Positions 1 through 10,022 are shown, numbered from the stretch's first letter. The stretch: DNA of 64,000 bases from an uncultured Eubacteriales bacterium (GCA_934373635.1 CAKROZ010000001.1:248001-312000), one strand, 5' to 3'. The notes: generated by a model not told the origin, from the sequence alone. Program-made: numbers and translations.

Positions 1-1
1 A

Positions 2-3000
2 AAATCATTGATTGCGCTGCTGATCGTTGCCGTGGCATTATCCCTCGCCGCGGTGATCGCGGTCGCCGTCTCCCCCTCGGAGACCGGTTCGGTGAACGCA
101 CTGGATGCCTTGATCGCGGAAGTGCAATCCGCAACCACGGCAAAAGAAAAAACACAAAAGCTCTATGCCGTCTCTGCCTATCTCACGAGCCATACTTTTT
201 CAGAGGATGAGGCCGAGATCGCACAGGAGCGTTTTGAAAAGGCGAGCTCGGAGGTCAGCGATTTTACGATTAAAGAAATAGAAAATCGCCTTGATGAGAT
301 TGTACGGTTGACCAGTGCGAGAGAGGCACGAATCAGACTCGAAAATGTTCGGGAGCTCTTGAACGGGGAGGGATATATCGACGCGACGAGTGGCGCCGTC
401 TCACGGCTTTCCGATGACGTGACGGTCGTTGATTATTGCATCGATTTGATGTACATAGGGCTTGAAGATGTCGATCTTGTTGAGCGTGGCGAAGTCCTCC
501 TTGAATTTTTCAGAAAAAGCGAAACGACGCCTATTGTCGAGAGCTCCAAATACTATCAGCTGTGTGTAGAAAAGCGCGATGCCGTTGTTGATAAGACCAT
601 CGTGCTTTTATATGAAAAGCTTCGTGAATTTTTGACGGTTGCCGAGGACATGAAAAAAACCGATGACGAGCGCATGAGTGCTGTCGTGAATTTTCGCGAG
701 CTTTGCGGTCGGTGCTATTTCGATACCACGCGTGAAGAATATATTGCCCTTACCGACCGTTGCGCGATTGCCGAGGGGCGTGTCTATCTCGATCAGATCA
801 AGAGAGCCGAATCCGACTACGAAAAGGGCGTTCTCCTGAAGACGTCGTGTGAAGCTCTCGCAAAATCGGGTATGGCGGATAACGGAGCGGAGGGTAGTGA
901 TAAAAAGAGTTTTTTCAAAGACCACAATGAAGTGAAAAAAGAGGTTGTTACCAAACTTTACGAAAAGACAAACGAGCTACTCGACACCGCAGTGGCGGAG
1001 GGGACGGAGAATCGTTCCGAGTTTCTCGCCGAGTATGATAAGTATCTCACAGATTGCTATTTTGTCGAGTCGGATCTGAATTTTGCTAAATTGAAAGAGA
1101 ATAAGGAGGCGGCGGATGCTATCCTTCTTCTTTACGCCGTTGTCGACGCGGGAAAGGATGCACAGGGCGAAGGTGTTGCCATTATTGCGAAAGAAAAGGC
1201 ACTGAATATTCTTATTGTTTTTTTGGATGAACATACAATAGACGCCACCGCGAGACTTGGCAAGATGTTTTACGAAAAGTATAACGGGACGGATGGTGTT
1301 TACGAACAGACTGTCGGAGCTTTTTACGCTTATTTGAAGACATTGACTACGAAAATCGGCAACGCCGAGACGGATTTTGAGGAAGCATGCCTTGCAAAGA
1401 ACACAATTCTCGCACTCGGCGAGGATGTTTACTTTGAGCCATCGACTGCGCCTCGACATAAGGAGTATATTTCCCAACTTTCCGAGGTCGAACGCGACTT
1501 TGGCAGATGTGCCGTCAGATGGGCGGTCGGGGAATTCAAGGCCGCGATGAATTTTACGGACGCCGTTGCAAAAAAGACGAGAGTCGAAGAAATTGCCGCG
1601 ACCTTTGAAGGATATCAAGTGAAAAAGTATGACAATGCGAAGACGGAGGAAGAGATCCTTTTCAACGAGGAGTATGACACCTACACAAAGGCGTATTTTT
1701 ACGCAACGCTCGATGTTCTTGCCGATACCGCCATTGCGGCGCACAAAGACGGCGTCGAGGATCTCGGTGAGTATTTCACTGCCATCCGTGAGCACCTCGC
1801 TTCCTATCCATATGATAGAAAAAGCGACGAGTGGAAGGAGTATGAGAAAAAGACTCTCGAAACGAGAAAAGCCTATGGCGCGTATCTCATCGGTGTCGTC
1901 AACAATATGTGCGACGCCGCGGACGCACTCACGGGCACAGATCTTATCGCCGCGTACAACCGTTTGAACGCATATTACCGTTTCCACGACTTTTACGAGG
2001 ATCAGAGTTACTTCGACTTCCTCGACCGCTTGCAGGCGCTCTCCGAACGCGCCGTGAAGACACTTGCCGAGGTGAGGGCAAAGCTTGAGGCGGAAGTTCC
2101 CCTTTCCGAATATGCCGACACGTCGGAGAATCTCTCCACTTTCGAGACAGGCACTGTCAGAGGTACCAATACAACAACAAAAAATCGCGTGTTTATCGAT
2201 GAGACGCACGGGGGTTGCAATTCCGATAAATGTATGACCATCACCTATGGTGAATCGAAGGACACTTTCTACGCATGGACCGTTGCCGCCGCCGCATCGA
2301 ATCGTGTGGTGTTCGAGTTTGACATCACCACCTTTGAAGAGATGCCGCGCTCTCTTACGTTCAGCACGGGCGCGACCAGCAAATCCGTGGGGCGCGTCAA
2401 CCCGCATTTCTTCAATATCACGACATCGAACGGAAAGTCCAACCTTTACACGAGATCGGGAGGGATAGAATTGAAATCGGATATCCTTCAGCCCGGCGCA
2501 TGGACGCATATCGCTATGGCTTATGATCCGACAGACAAGAAAGTTCAGATGTACGTCAATTACGAAAAAGTAGGTGAGCCGTATTCTGTGTACGAGCGGA
2601 AGAATACCACGGATTGGAGTTTTAATGAGGGATTTCGCCTCGGCTCGTCCAATGTGGCAGGTTCCGTTTCTTTCGACAATCTGCGCTCTTATAAGGGATC
2701 CGTTCCTCGTACGGTCGATCGCTTTCTTACTATGTCGTCGGACGATAAGTTTCTTCTCTTCGGCGATGTGCTCGAAAAGTATCACAATGAAGGCTCTTCC
2801 GTTGACATTACCGATGTCAGTTATGCGTATAAACAGATGAGCGGGCTTCTTTCCTCCTATTGGTCGGCATCCCTCGAAACCTATATCACCGAAGACGAAA
2901 GTCTCCGTCATATGGTTGATGTGTACCGCAAGACGGAGAAGGAGGCGATCAATCGCGAGATGAACAGTATCGCCTTTGACGGTTTGGAGGCTCTTTACGA

Positions 3001-4333
3001 TTCACTGAATGCGCTTGACGGAGATATTGACTCTGTTGCCAAACAAGAAAGCCTCCTTGCGCAGATTGATGAATATATCGAAAACAATCAGGACTCGCTC
3101 GATGTGACCACCGACGAATATAAAGAGTTGGTTGAAAAAATCGAAAAGAAAAGGGAACATCTCCCTGTGGATAAAAGAGTCAAGGAATTCTTTGACGCTA
3201 TTGCGAGGTTTAAGCGTGCGCCGTCTCTTGCCGCCATGACCCGCCATTACGAATCCTGCAAGCTGGCATACGGCGAAGGTTTTGATGCTGCGGCGATTGC
3301 TCGCTTCGCGGAGCTTTCCGCATGGATTGAGGAATACGAAGGATTCGCAGACGAACTCGATGACAAGGTCAAGGAGGCAAACGCGAAGAGCATTGTTGAA
3401 TGTATGCGCTACGTTGCTTCGTACAGTGAGGACGAGTACGAAGAAAAGTATAAGGAAATTAATAAGTATATCCTTGTCGTCCGCGGTCTCGTCACACCGA
3501 ACGAAGATGGCACTCTCAAATATAAGACGGGTTATCTCGGTGTCTCCGCGGCGGTTAAGCTTTATCGCACGGTGAATGACTTCTTCTATCAAAAGCTTCA
3601 GCTTGAACATATTGAAAGGCTATCTGCCGAGCTGAATAAGTATACCAAGTTGGATTCCTACATTGAGAAGAAGGGCGTTTGTCTTTACATCCGTAATTAT
3701 GTTGCGACCAACGATGTGGACGAGACCAATACGGAAATCCGTCGCATTCTCGAGTCCTGCGCTATCTATGAAGAGGAACTCGGGATGAAGGATGGCATCC
3801 TTGACCCGACTCTCCCCAATTATCAGCTTGAAAAATACAAGAAATTCATCGCGCAGAATACAGAATATTTTGTAGATACCGTAAATCGTATGGCATTTCT
3901 CGATAGTTATTCCGAGCTGAAAGAAATGTACGACGGTATTATGAAAATTTATTACTATATGAACATCGACTCGGAAACGGTGCAGACGGCAATCAAGGAA
4001 TTTGCGAAATATGAAGGCATTCTTCGCGAAATGGAGGCGCACAGCGCTCTCTTTATGAAGGCGATGGAAGAGTATGCGAACGCCGGAACAGCAACAAAAA
4101 AATATAAGGCTCTTTCCAAAGCATACATCGAACTTACCCTTGGTGCTAATGAGCACTATGCTGGTATTTCCGATGCCATGATGCTGTATCGTACCGCTGT
4201 CGAAGCATATAACGAAAAGGCAGATACCGTGAACAGCGAGCTTTCTTCTGCCGTGTCGGTCATGTGCACTGCACGGGCGGACGTCGATGGTCTGAAATAT
4301 GTCGTTGCCGCATTCAAAAAACGATACGAATGA
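2..4333 (+). CDS. Giant secreted helical protein with LamG-like domain (5' end cut by window)
   Basis: The reading frame is open to the first base of the window, so the true start and probably a few basic residues lie upstream. The visible N terminus is a hydrophobic stretch of about 22 residues ending in AVAVSPSE, as expected for a signal peptide or membrane anchor. The rest, over 1400 residues, is mostly charged and predicted helical. Short phrases recur, such as YLTDCYF, ELCGRCYFDTTREE and YLTSHTFSEDEAE, which suggests diverged helical repeats of roughly 70-110 residues. Around residues 710-900 a beta-rich block resembles a LamG/concanavalin A-like glucanase fold, with features typical of that fold such as PGAWTHIAMAYD and VSFDNLRSYKG. 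No catalytic motif was recognised. It lies 77 bp upstream of a polysaccharide lyase in the same direction with no terminator between, so the two are probably co-transcribed. A cell-surface carbohydrate-binding or scaffold role is inference. Confidence 0.75.
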   Translation, partial: KSLIALLIVAVALSLAAVIAVAVSPSETGSVNALDALIAEVQSATTAKEKTQKLYAVSAYLTSHTFSEDEAEIAQERFEKASSEVSDFTIKEIENRLDEIVRLTSAREARIRLENVRELLNGEGYIDATSGAVSRLSDDVTVVDYCIDLMYIGLEDVDLVERGEVLLEFFRKSETTPIVESSKYYQLCVEKRDAVVDKTIVLLYEKLREFLTVAEDMKKTDDERMSAVVNFRELCGRCYFDTTREEYIALTDRCAIAEGRVYLDQIKRAESDYEKGVLLKTSCEALAKSGMADNGAEGSDKKSFFKDHNEVKKEVVTKLYEKTNELLDTAVAEGTENRSEFLAEYDKYLTDCYFVESDLNFAKLKENKEAADAILLLYAVVDAGKDAQGEGVAIIAKEKALNILIVFLDEHTIDATARLGKMFYEKYNGTDGVYEQTVGAFYAYLKTLTTKIGNAETDFEEACLAKNTILALGEDVYFEPSTAPRHKEYISQLSEVERDFGRCAVRWAVGEFKAAMNFTDAVAKKTRVEEIAATFEGYQVKKYDNAKTEEEILFNEEYDTYTKAYFYATLDVLADTAIAAHKDGVEDLGEYFTAIREHLASYPYDRKSDEWKEYEKKTLETRKAYGAYLIGVVNNMCDAADALTGTDLIAAYNRLNAYYRFHDFYEDQSYFDFLDRLQALSERAVKTLAEVRAKLEAEVPLSEYADTSENLSTFETGTVRGTNTTTKNRVFIDETHGGCNSDKCMTITYGESKDTFYAWTVAAAASNRVVFEFDITTFEEMPRSLTFSTGATSKSVGRVNPHFFNITTSNGKSNLYTRSGGIELKSDILQPGAWTHIAMAYDPTDKKVQMYVNYEKVGEPYSVYERKNTTDWSFNEGFRLGSSNVAGSVSFDNLRSYKGSVPRTVDRFLTMSSDDKFLLFGDVLEKYHNEGSSVDITDVSYAYKQMSGLLSSYWSASLETYITEDESLRHMVDVYRKTEKEAINREMNSIAFDGLEALYDSLNALDGDIDSVAKQESLLAQIDEYIENNQDSLDVTTDEYKELVEKIEKKREHLPVDKRVKEFFDAIARFKRAPSLAAMTRHYESCKLAYGEGFDAAAIARFAELSAWIEEYEGFADELDDKVKEANAKSIVECMRYVASYSEDEYEEKYKEINKYILVVRGLVTPNEDGTLKYKTGYLGVSAAVKLYRTVNDFFYQKLQLEHIERLSAELNKYTKLDSYIEKKGVCLYIRNYVATNDVDETNTEIRRILESCAIYEEELGMKDGILDPTLPNYQLEKYKKFIAQNTEYFVDTVNRMAFLDSYSELKEMYDGIMKIYYYMNIDSETVQTAIKEFAKYEGILREMEAHSALFMKAMEEYANAGTATKKYKALSKAYIELTLGANEHYAGISDAMMLYRTAVEAYNEKADTVNSELSSAVSVMCTARADVDGLKYVVAAFKKRYE

Positions 4334-4410
4334 GATTGACGAACGAATCGATCGATTCGGGGTTTCCCCGAATCTCGAGTCAAGCACAAGCATGAGAAAG
4401 GATAATATTT

Positions 4411-7400
4411 ATGAGAAAAATGAAATTTTCAAGATGGATTTCACTCCTCTTGGTTCTCTCGTTCCTCCTCTCCTTCGGACTTGTTTATGTCGGTGCGGAG
4501 GGAACGAATGACGAAGAGAGCGGCAGCGAACTGCCGATTGAACTCCTCTACTACCGCACCTTTGATGAGGGGTGGAATTTTGCAAATGGTGTTTCCGACG
4601 TGAAAAAGGAAAACAACTTTTTTATTGACTACGAAATTACTTCGACATACGATTATAACTATTTCTGGCGTATGGAGGTCACCAATGCGCAGGACGGTTA
4701 TGCCGAGCTTACGATGACGACTGCAACGGCAGGGGCGACGGTGATAGCCTTTGATGCTATGTCGGACGATTACGCGAACACAGGTACTATTTACTATCGT
4801 TCGATCGACGGCAAGGATGTCAACGTCTTTGCCATTAAGGACGGTGCCGCATCTCTCTACGGGATGGACATGGGGCCTGTAGACGAAAGCTGGCATCACT
4901 ACGTTCTGATTCTCGATTGGGACACCATGACTGCGACCGCCTCGGTTGAGGGCTCCGGACTCACAAATGAAAGTGGCGCCTCCGTCACACGTTTGGAAAA
5001 AACGAAGACAATAGCGCATCAGAAGGGACTGAAGTACTTTCGTATCGGGCAGTCGGCAAGCTCAACGATTGGTCTCAGCTGGTGCATTGATAATCTCTCG
5101 GTACATAACGGACCGAAGCGCGAACTGACGGCGGATGAGCATGAGACCCATGCTCCGGGAAAAAATGTCAATCCCGAAGCGACGAAAACCGTCACTATCC
5201 TTGGCTCCGGCGATAAGGCGGATGAAGACTACTATCGAAAAATGCTCTGCATGAAGGTCGGCGTTAATTATGCGCTCCTGAACCGGAAGCGCGTCGCCAT
5301 CTTTGACGACGGCAAGTACGGTGCTCCCGTAGAGATCGACGGCACCATCTACGTACCCCTCGATATCATCCTGACCTATATCAGGTATCCATACTATATT
5401 CATCCCGACGGGCTCTCCTATGATATTTCAACGGGTACGAGCGCGACATATCTCTCTGTCGGGCGGGATAGCGCTGTCGTGAGCGGAAAGACGGTAGATC
5501 TGAACGCCGCCCCCTGCTTCATCAAGCAGACGGTGAACGGGGAGGAGAAGAGCTTTCTTGCCATCGCAATGGACGATGTGGAGCTTCTCTTTGCCGACGA
5601 GGATCATCCGGAATCCTCTATCTATGTCACTTACGACAAAATGGGGTTGATCATCATTTGTGGGAAAGATAATATTGTCAGTCGGACATTTGGTCTCGCG
5701 GATATGACGGATCTCATGAAACAATTCGTTTTTGACAACCCGGGCGCTGACAGACTTTATAATGATGTCAAAACCAATACGAATAATTTCGAACACCCTT
5801 ATATTCTCGCACGGCAGGATCGTTTCGATGAATTAAATGCCATTTACAATGCAAAGACCCCTGCCGACCCGAATTTTAATAGTCCTCTTCGCGTTCCGCT
5901 TCAGACGCTTGTTAAACAAGCAACAAAGGTATATGAGCAGTGGGCGGAAACCGACGAGAATGGCAATTATATTTCCTTGAAGCCCGAACGAATTGCGAAC
6001 GGCGACCTTCGAAATCCGTACGATGCACTCGGCAACTATGGCTATGATCCCGCAGGTGGACGTTTGACAATTTTGAGAACCATCATGCCACAGTTACAAA
6101 ATTGGGCGTTTGCTTATCAAGTGACCCGTGACATCAAGTTTGCCTACATCGCTTATGATTACGCCCTTGAGGTAGGAAAATGGGATCACTGGGGCCCTGC
6201 ACATTTCTTGGATTGCGCCGACGCGACTGCTCCGATTGCCATCATGTTCGATTGGCTCTACAATGCTTTCGTTGAAATCTCAAAGACGGATGGCACGAGA
6301 ACTCCCGAAAAAATCGCAGAAATTATCTATACTCACGGTGTGTATCAAGGATATAATTCTCTGGTGAACAACGCCTGCGATTTTCCTAACAGCATTACGA
6401 GCTCCTATCGTTATGACAAATTTTCCAATAACTGGAATTCAGTTTGCACTTCGGGTATGGTGATCGGTGCTTTGTCGATCCTTCAATACGAACAATACCG
6501 GGCGCCGGCATGCGAAGTGAGCTCGCTCTCCCTCTTTGCACTCGGCGATCATGGTCTTGGTCAGTATGCGCCCGACGGCTCCTATATTGAATCCCCGAAT
6601 TATTGGTCATACGGTACAAATACTTTCTTCCGCCTGTGTGCCGCATTGGAATCGGCGGCAGGTACCGACTACGGTTTTATGGATTGTTGGGGTATTGATA
6701 CCACCTGCTATTTTGCGGTACAGAGCGAGTCGAGTGATTATTTATATTGGAACTATCATGATGGCGGTGAGGGTTCACAAGACGGCTCGTGGTTCATGTA
6801 TGCCGGTACACACTTCGGCGATGATAACCTTTGTGCGGTGCGCGCGCACCAACTCGCAAACGGCAAGTCCTTCACGGCATATGATATCATTTTTTACAAC
6901 GAGGATGCCGCGAACGGTAAACCTCAGATGGAGCTCGCCTATTATATGGAGGGAATTCAGGCATATACCGTTCGCTCCACGTGGGAAAAACAGGCGATCT
7001 TTACAGGTATTATGGGGGGCGAGGGAAATGCTTCTCACGGAAATATCGACAGTGGTAATTTTATTTACGATAATCTCGGTATCCGTTGGATCAAGGATCT
7101 CGGCAGTGACCAATATAATGTTTACGGTTACTTTTCAAATACCTATCGTTATCGCTATTACCGCCTCGGTGCGGAAGGTAGCAATGTAATGTTGCTTACA
7201 AGTGAACAATCGGCTATGCCCTACGGACAGCATCTGAACGAAGATACCGTCATTACAAAGCATTATGAGAACGATTACGGTGGTTACGCCGTCCTTAACA
7301 ATCTCCCCGCTTTCCGAGGCTATGTTATGCAGGCGGAACGCGGTGTTATGCTGACCAACAATCGCAAGACAGTCGTCGTACAGGATGAAGTTCTTTTCGG

Positions 7401-8166
7401 AAAAGCCGAAGAAGTATATTGGTTTGCTCACACGCTGAAATCGCTGAATCCCGAAATTTCCAACGACGGAAAAACCGCATATCTCTCGCGGGTCGTTAAC
7501 GGAACGAAGCAAGTTATTCGCCTTTCTCTCGTGTCAAAGATTCGTGGGCTGAAATTTGAGGAAATGAGCGTTTACGATTACGTTCTTGACACTACCTTCC
7601 GCACCGAGCTGAACGAAACGGAGAAAATATACGGCAAATCTCCCGAGGCAGATCGCAGCCAATACACGAAGTTCGCCATTCATGGTGAAAATGTCCTGAA
7701 TTTCAACGTTGCGGTCGTTATTGAGGAGGTCGATAAAGTCAATTCTACAGCTCCCGTTGGATATGAGTGGACGTCGATCTCAAAATGGGTACCGTATGAA
7801 TCAATGAACGACGGAACAAATCCGAATCCCGATACGCCTGTGGATCCCGATGCCGAGGATGATTATAGTGGCATCAAGAACAAGACTTATACAAGAACCG
7901 ATATGCTGGATGCCATGGATTTGTTTTATGAGCTGGACGAAGAAAAAACGGTATTCACAAGTCGCATTAGAGACGGTTACCTTGCCCTTTACACGTCCTA
8001 TCGCGTCATGGAGAACAATCCGACCATGACGGGCAAGCGCTACCAGGAAGCTCTCGAACGATACAAGACCTACAAGGCGAAGTACGACGAGCATCTCACA
8101 AACGTCAATGCGACACAGAAGACGATACGCGATATCGGTTACGCTTTGATCGGTATCAGCGAGTAA
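4411..8166 (+). CDS. Secreted heparinase II/III-family polysaccharide lyase with LamG-like and stalk domains
   Basis: This 1251-residue protein starts with a clear signal peptide (basic MRKMKF, a hydrophobic core, cleavage near residue 30). Residues about 45-235 form a LamG-like beta sandwich. Residues about 273-395 resemble the copper amine oxidase N-terminal (stalk) domain, with VEIDGTIYVPLDIIL. Residues from about 460 to 800 look like the alpha/alpha toroid of alginate/heparinase lyases, with the family-like patch NNWNSVCTSGMVIGAL and the later SPNYWSYGTNTFF. The beta-sandwich heparinase II/III domain follows to about residue 1150. A charged helical tail ends the protein with no visible anchor. 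Such enzymes cleave uronic-acid polysaccharides by beta-elimination outside the cell; the exact substrate cannot be read from the sequence. The start is supported by AAGGAT upstream of ATG. The nearby KDG kinase fits uronate use. Confidence 0.82.
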   Translation: MRKMKFSRWISLLLVLSFLLSFGLVYVGAEGTNDEESGSELPIELLYYRTFDEGWNFANGVSDVKKENNFFIDYEITSTYDYNYFWRMEVTNAQDGYAELTMTTATAGATVIAFDAMSDDYANTGTIYYRSIDGKDVNVFAIKDGAASLYGMDMGPVDESWHHYVLILDWDTMTATASVEGSGLTNESGASVTRLEKTKTIAHQKGLKYFRIGQSASSTIGLSWCIDNLSVHNGPKRELTADEHETHAPGKNVNPEATKTVTILGSGDKADEDYYRKMLCMKVGVNYALLNRKRVAIFDDGKYGAPVEIDGTIYVPLDIILTYIRYPYYIHPDGLSYDISTGTSATYLSVGRDSAVVSGKTVDLNAAPCFIKQTVNGEEKSFLAIAMDDVELLFADEDHPESSIYVTYDKMGLIIICGKDNIVSRTFGLADMTDLMKQFVFDNPGADRLYNDVKTNTNNFEHPYILARQDRFDELNAIYNAKTPADPNFNSPLRVPLQTLVKQATKVYEQWAETDENGNYISLKPERIANGDLRNPYDALGNYGYDPAGGRLTILRTIMPQLQNWAFAYQVTRDIKFAYIAYDYALEVGKWDHWGPAHFLDCADATAPIAIMFDWLYNAFVEISKTDGTRTPEKIAEIIYTHGVYQGYNSLVNNACDFPNSITSSYRYDKFSNNWNSVCTSGMVIGALSILQYEQYRAPACEVSSLSLFALGDHGLGQYAPDGSYIESPNYWSYGTNTFFRLCAALESAAGTDYGFMDCWGIDTTCYFAVQSESSDYLYWNYHDGGEGSQDGSWFMYAGTHFGDDNLCAVRAHQLANGKSFTAYDIIFYNEDAANGKPQMELAYYMEGIQAYTVRSTWEKQAIFTGIMGGEGNASHGNIDSGNFIYDNLGIRWIKDLGSDQYNVYGYFSNTYRYRYYRLGAEGSNVMLLTSEQSAMPYGQHLNEDTVITKHYENDYGGYAVLNNLPAFRGYVMQAERGVMLTNNRKTVVVQDEVLFGKAEEVYWFAHTLKSLNPEISNDGKTAYLSRVVNGTKQVIRLSLVSKIRGLKFEEMSVYDYVLDTTFRTELNETEKIYGKSPEADRSQYTKFAIHGENVLNFNVAVVIEEVDKVNSTAPVGYEWTSISKWVPYESMNDGTNPNPDTPVDPDAEDDYSGIKNKTYTRTDMLDAMDLFYELDEEKTVFTSRIRDGYLALYTSYRVMENNPTMTGKRYQEALERYKTYKAKYDEHLTNVNATQKTIRDIGYALIGISE

Positions 8167-8343
8167 CGTCTTGCACAAGCGACGAAAAGAGGCAGGGGGC
8201 AGAATTCAGATTATGAATGTGGGATCACCTTCATTCGGAATTTTGACAAGTGAAGATCTGCCTCTTCTGTCCTTTCGGGTGTTTGCTTCCGTTTCGGTTT
8301 GTTCCGAGTGAGGCAAAGCGCTTGCCTTATTACATTCGATAGC

Positions 8344-8386
8344 AAAACAAAACGACCTTGCCGATTTGGCAAGGTCGTTTTGTTTT
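8344..8386. terminator. Bidirectional rho-independent terminator
   Basis: A perfect 19-bp inverted repeat (8344-8362 and 8368-8386) with a 5-base loop. The arms end in A/T-rich runs on both sides, so it can stop transcription from either strand. It most likely ends the lyase operon. Confidence 0.88.
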
Positions 8387-8429
8387 GTATCTTTTAGCGA
8401 AGGCTTTTTGTCAATGGTCGGGTTGGAGA

Positions 8430-8480
8430 AAAAAGAGCTGTCGCAAATAGGTCTTTGAATGCCTATTTGCGACAGCCCCT
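8430..8480 (-). terminator. Terminator of kdgK
   Basis: A 15-bp inverted repeat (8437-8451 and 8462-8476) with a 10-base loop. On the minus strand it is followed by a T-run (AAAAAAGA on the plus strand), about 50 bases after the kdgK stop codon. Confidence 0.85.
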
Positions 8481-8525
8481 TTGATTTTTATGGAGAAGGC
8501 AAGATTTGCCCTTCGTCTTGCGGGA

Positions 8526-9545
8526 TTATCTTTGAATTCTTCCCGTTCCGTTTCCGCCGGCGAGCGCTTTCACCTCGTCGACCGAGACCATGTTGAAGTC
8601 ACCCTCGATCGAGTGCTTCAGGCAGGAAGCGGCAACCGCGAATTCCACGGTGTCCTGCGTGGAATATCCCATGAGGGACGCGTAGATCAGACCGCCGCCG
8701 AAGCTGTCACCGCCGCCCACACGGTCGACGATGTGCATGTGATAGGACTTCGAGAAGCAGTATTCCTTTCCGTCGTAGAGAAGAGCCGCCCAGTCGTTGT
8801 CGTTCGCGCTGATGGAGGAGCGAAGGGTGATGGCAACCTTCTCAAAGCCGAATTTCTCGGCGAGCTGACGGGCAACCGACTTGTAGCCCTCATGATTGAG
8901 CTTGCCGCCCGCGATATCGGTGTTTTCCGCATCGATGCCGAAGACATCGTGTGCGTCCTCCTCGTTGGAGATGCAGACGTCCACGTATTCGCAGAGCTTC
9001 GTCATGGTCTCACGCGCCATCTCTCTTGTCCAGAGCTTCTTTCTGAAGTTGAGGTCGCAGGAGATCTTGACACCGTGTGCCTTCGCCGCCTTGCAGGCAT
9101 CGAGGCAGATGGCGGCAACGGTGGGATTCAGAGCGGGAGTGATACCGGTAAAGTGGAACCAGTCGGCGCCCTCGAAGATCTTATCCCAGTCGAAGTCCTC
9201 GCGCGACGCCTCCGCGATCGCGGAATGAGCTCTGTCGTAAATGACCTTGGAGGGGCGTTGAGACGCTCCCTTTTCATTAAAGTAAATGCCAACTCTGTCG
9301 CCACCGCGGACGATCATCGAGGTATCGACACCGAAACGGCGAAGTGCGTTGACCGCACTCTGACCGATCTCGTGCTTCGGCAGCTTGGTGACGAAGGCGG
9401 AGTCGAGCCCGTAGTTTGCGAGAGAGACCGATACGTTTGCCTCACCGCCACCGTAGACGACGCCGAATTTGTCCGCCTGTGTGAAGCGGAGATACCCCTC
9501 GGGTGCGAGACGGAGCATGATTTCACCGAATGTTACAACTTTCAT
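8526..9545 (-). CDS. kdgK: 2-dehydro-3-deoxygluconokinase (PfkB family sugar kinase)
   Basis: This 339-residue PfkB/ribokinase-family kinase probably phosphorylates 2-keto-3-deoxygluconate to KDPG in the cytosol, feeding the Entner-Doudoroff aldolase. The N terminus (VTFGEIMLRLAP) and the substrate region GGGEANVSVSLANYG are typical of KDG kinases. The C-terminal PfkB signature reads DRVGGGDSFGGG, with the catalytic Asp in GGGDSF. Glycine replaces the usual alanine in the GAGD core, a variant I recall in Bacteroidetes/Clostridia-like KDG kinases. The length matches the family. The gene has its own promoter and terminator. It lies opposite a polysaccharide lyase whose unsaturated uronate products could be converted to KDG. 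Another PfkB sugar (ribose or fructose) cannot be excluded, but KDG is the best fit. Confidence 0.82.
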   Translation of the reverse strand: MKVVTFGEIMLRLAPEGYLRFTQADKFGVVYGGGEANVSVSLANYGLDSAFVTKLPKHEIGQSAVNALRRFGVDTSMIVRGGDRVGIYFNEKGASQRPSKVIYDRAHSAIAEASREDFDWDKIFEGADWFHFTGITPALNPTVAAICLDACKAAKAHGVKISCDLNFRKKLWTREMARETMTKLCEYVDVCISNEEDAHDVFGIDAENTDIAGGKLNHEGYKSVARQLAEKFGFEKVAITLRSSISANDNDWAALLYDGKEYCFSKSYHMHIVDRVGGGDSFGGGLIYASLMGYSTQDTVEFAVAASCLKHSIEGDFNMVSVDEVKALAGGNGTGRIQR

Positions 9546-9594
9546 GGAAACTGTCCTTTCAGAAAAGAATCATATTTTGTCTGCTGACACATAT

Positions 9595-9623
9595 ATTTTA
9601 GCAGAGACAAGCAGGAAAATCAA
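9595..9623 (-). promoter_or_regulatory. Sigma-A-like promoter of kdgK
   Basis: On the minus strand, TTGATT (9618-9623) and TAAAAT (9595-9600) are separated by 17 bp, about 50 bases before the kdgK ATG. A Shine-Dalgarno-like GAAAGGAC precedes the start. Confidence 0.65.
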
Positions 9624-9659
9624 GGGGTTTTTGCTTTTTTGTCTCTTCTGTGGCGCGTT

Positions 9660-9911
9660 TTATTCTGCTTTTGCGCCCGTCAGCTCGTCGAGGCAGGCAC
9701 GGCAGAGCGTTTTGCCCTTGAATTCCGAAAGATCCTCCGCACTTCCGCAGAAGACACAGGAGGTCTGGTACTTTCTCAGACGGATGCTGTCACCTTCCAT
9801 GAGAATTTCCACGGGGTCTTCCGCTGCGATCTCGAGCGTGCGTCTCATTTCCTTCGGAATGACGATTCTTCCGAGCTCATCGATGTGACGAATAATTCCG
9901 GATGTTTTCAT
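9660..9911 (-). CDS. AbrB/SpoVT-type DNA-binding protein with C-terminal zinc-binding motif
   Basis: This 83-residue protein starts at the ATG at 9911, behind a strong AAGGAGAA. A longer in-frame reading adds 51 residues with no family match, so the short start is preferred. Residues 1-47 are a swapped-hairpin AbrB DNA-binding domain (IDELGRIVIPKEMR, then DPVEILMEGD). The tail carries two Cys pairs (CVFCG and CRAC) about 20 residues apart, which could bind one zinc ion. AbrB-family proteins regulate the transition to stationary phase and sporulation in Firmicutes. Its divergent position next to the spoIIIA operon fits such a role, but its targets are unknown. It is transcribed from its own strong promoter with a leader of about 105 nt. 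Confidence 0.85.
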   Translation of the reverse strand: MKTSGIIRHIDELGRIVIPKEMRRTLEIAAEDPVEILMEGDSIRLRKYQTSCVFCGSAEDLSEFKGKTLCRACLDELTGAKAE

Positions 9912-10022
9912 TGTTTTTTCTCCTTCTACGTGTTTTGTTTGTTTTATATTTTTGTCAGATAAACGGTTCGTTCCGACCCGTCTTTCGCGGCGCGAGGGGG
10001 CTTTCCATTTATTAACAACCAA

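Larger units (their letters stand above)
8167..8525. other. Convergent intergenic spacer
   Basis: No gene is seen between the lyase and kdgK, which point toward each other. The spacer holds two strong terminators, described separately. It also holds a longer-range inverted repeat of about nine bases (AAGAGGCAG near 8187 and CTGCCTCTT near 8258) directly after the lyase stop, without a clear T-run. Confidence 0.6.

Noticed and set aside
977..2911. A 644-codon open frame antisense to the giant secreted protein
   Set aside because: No ribosome site, Cys/Arg/His-rich shadow composition, and the plus-strand gene has a leader sequence and LamG features.
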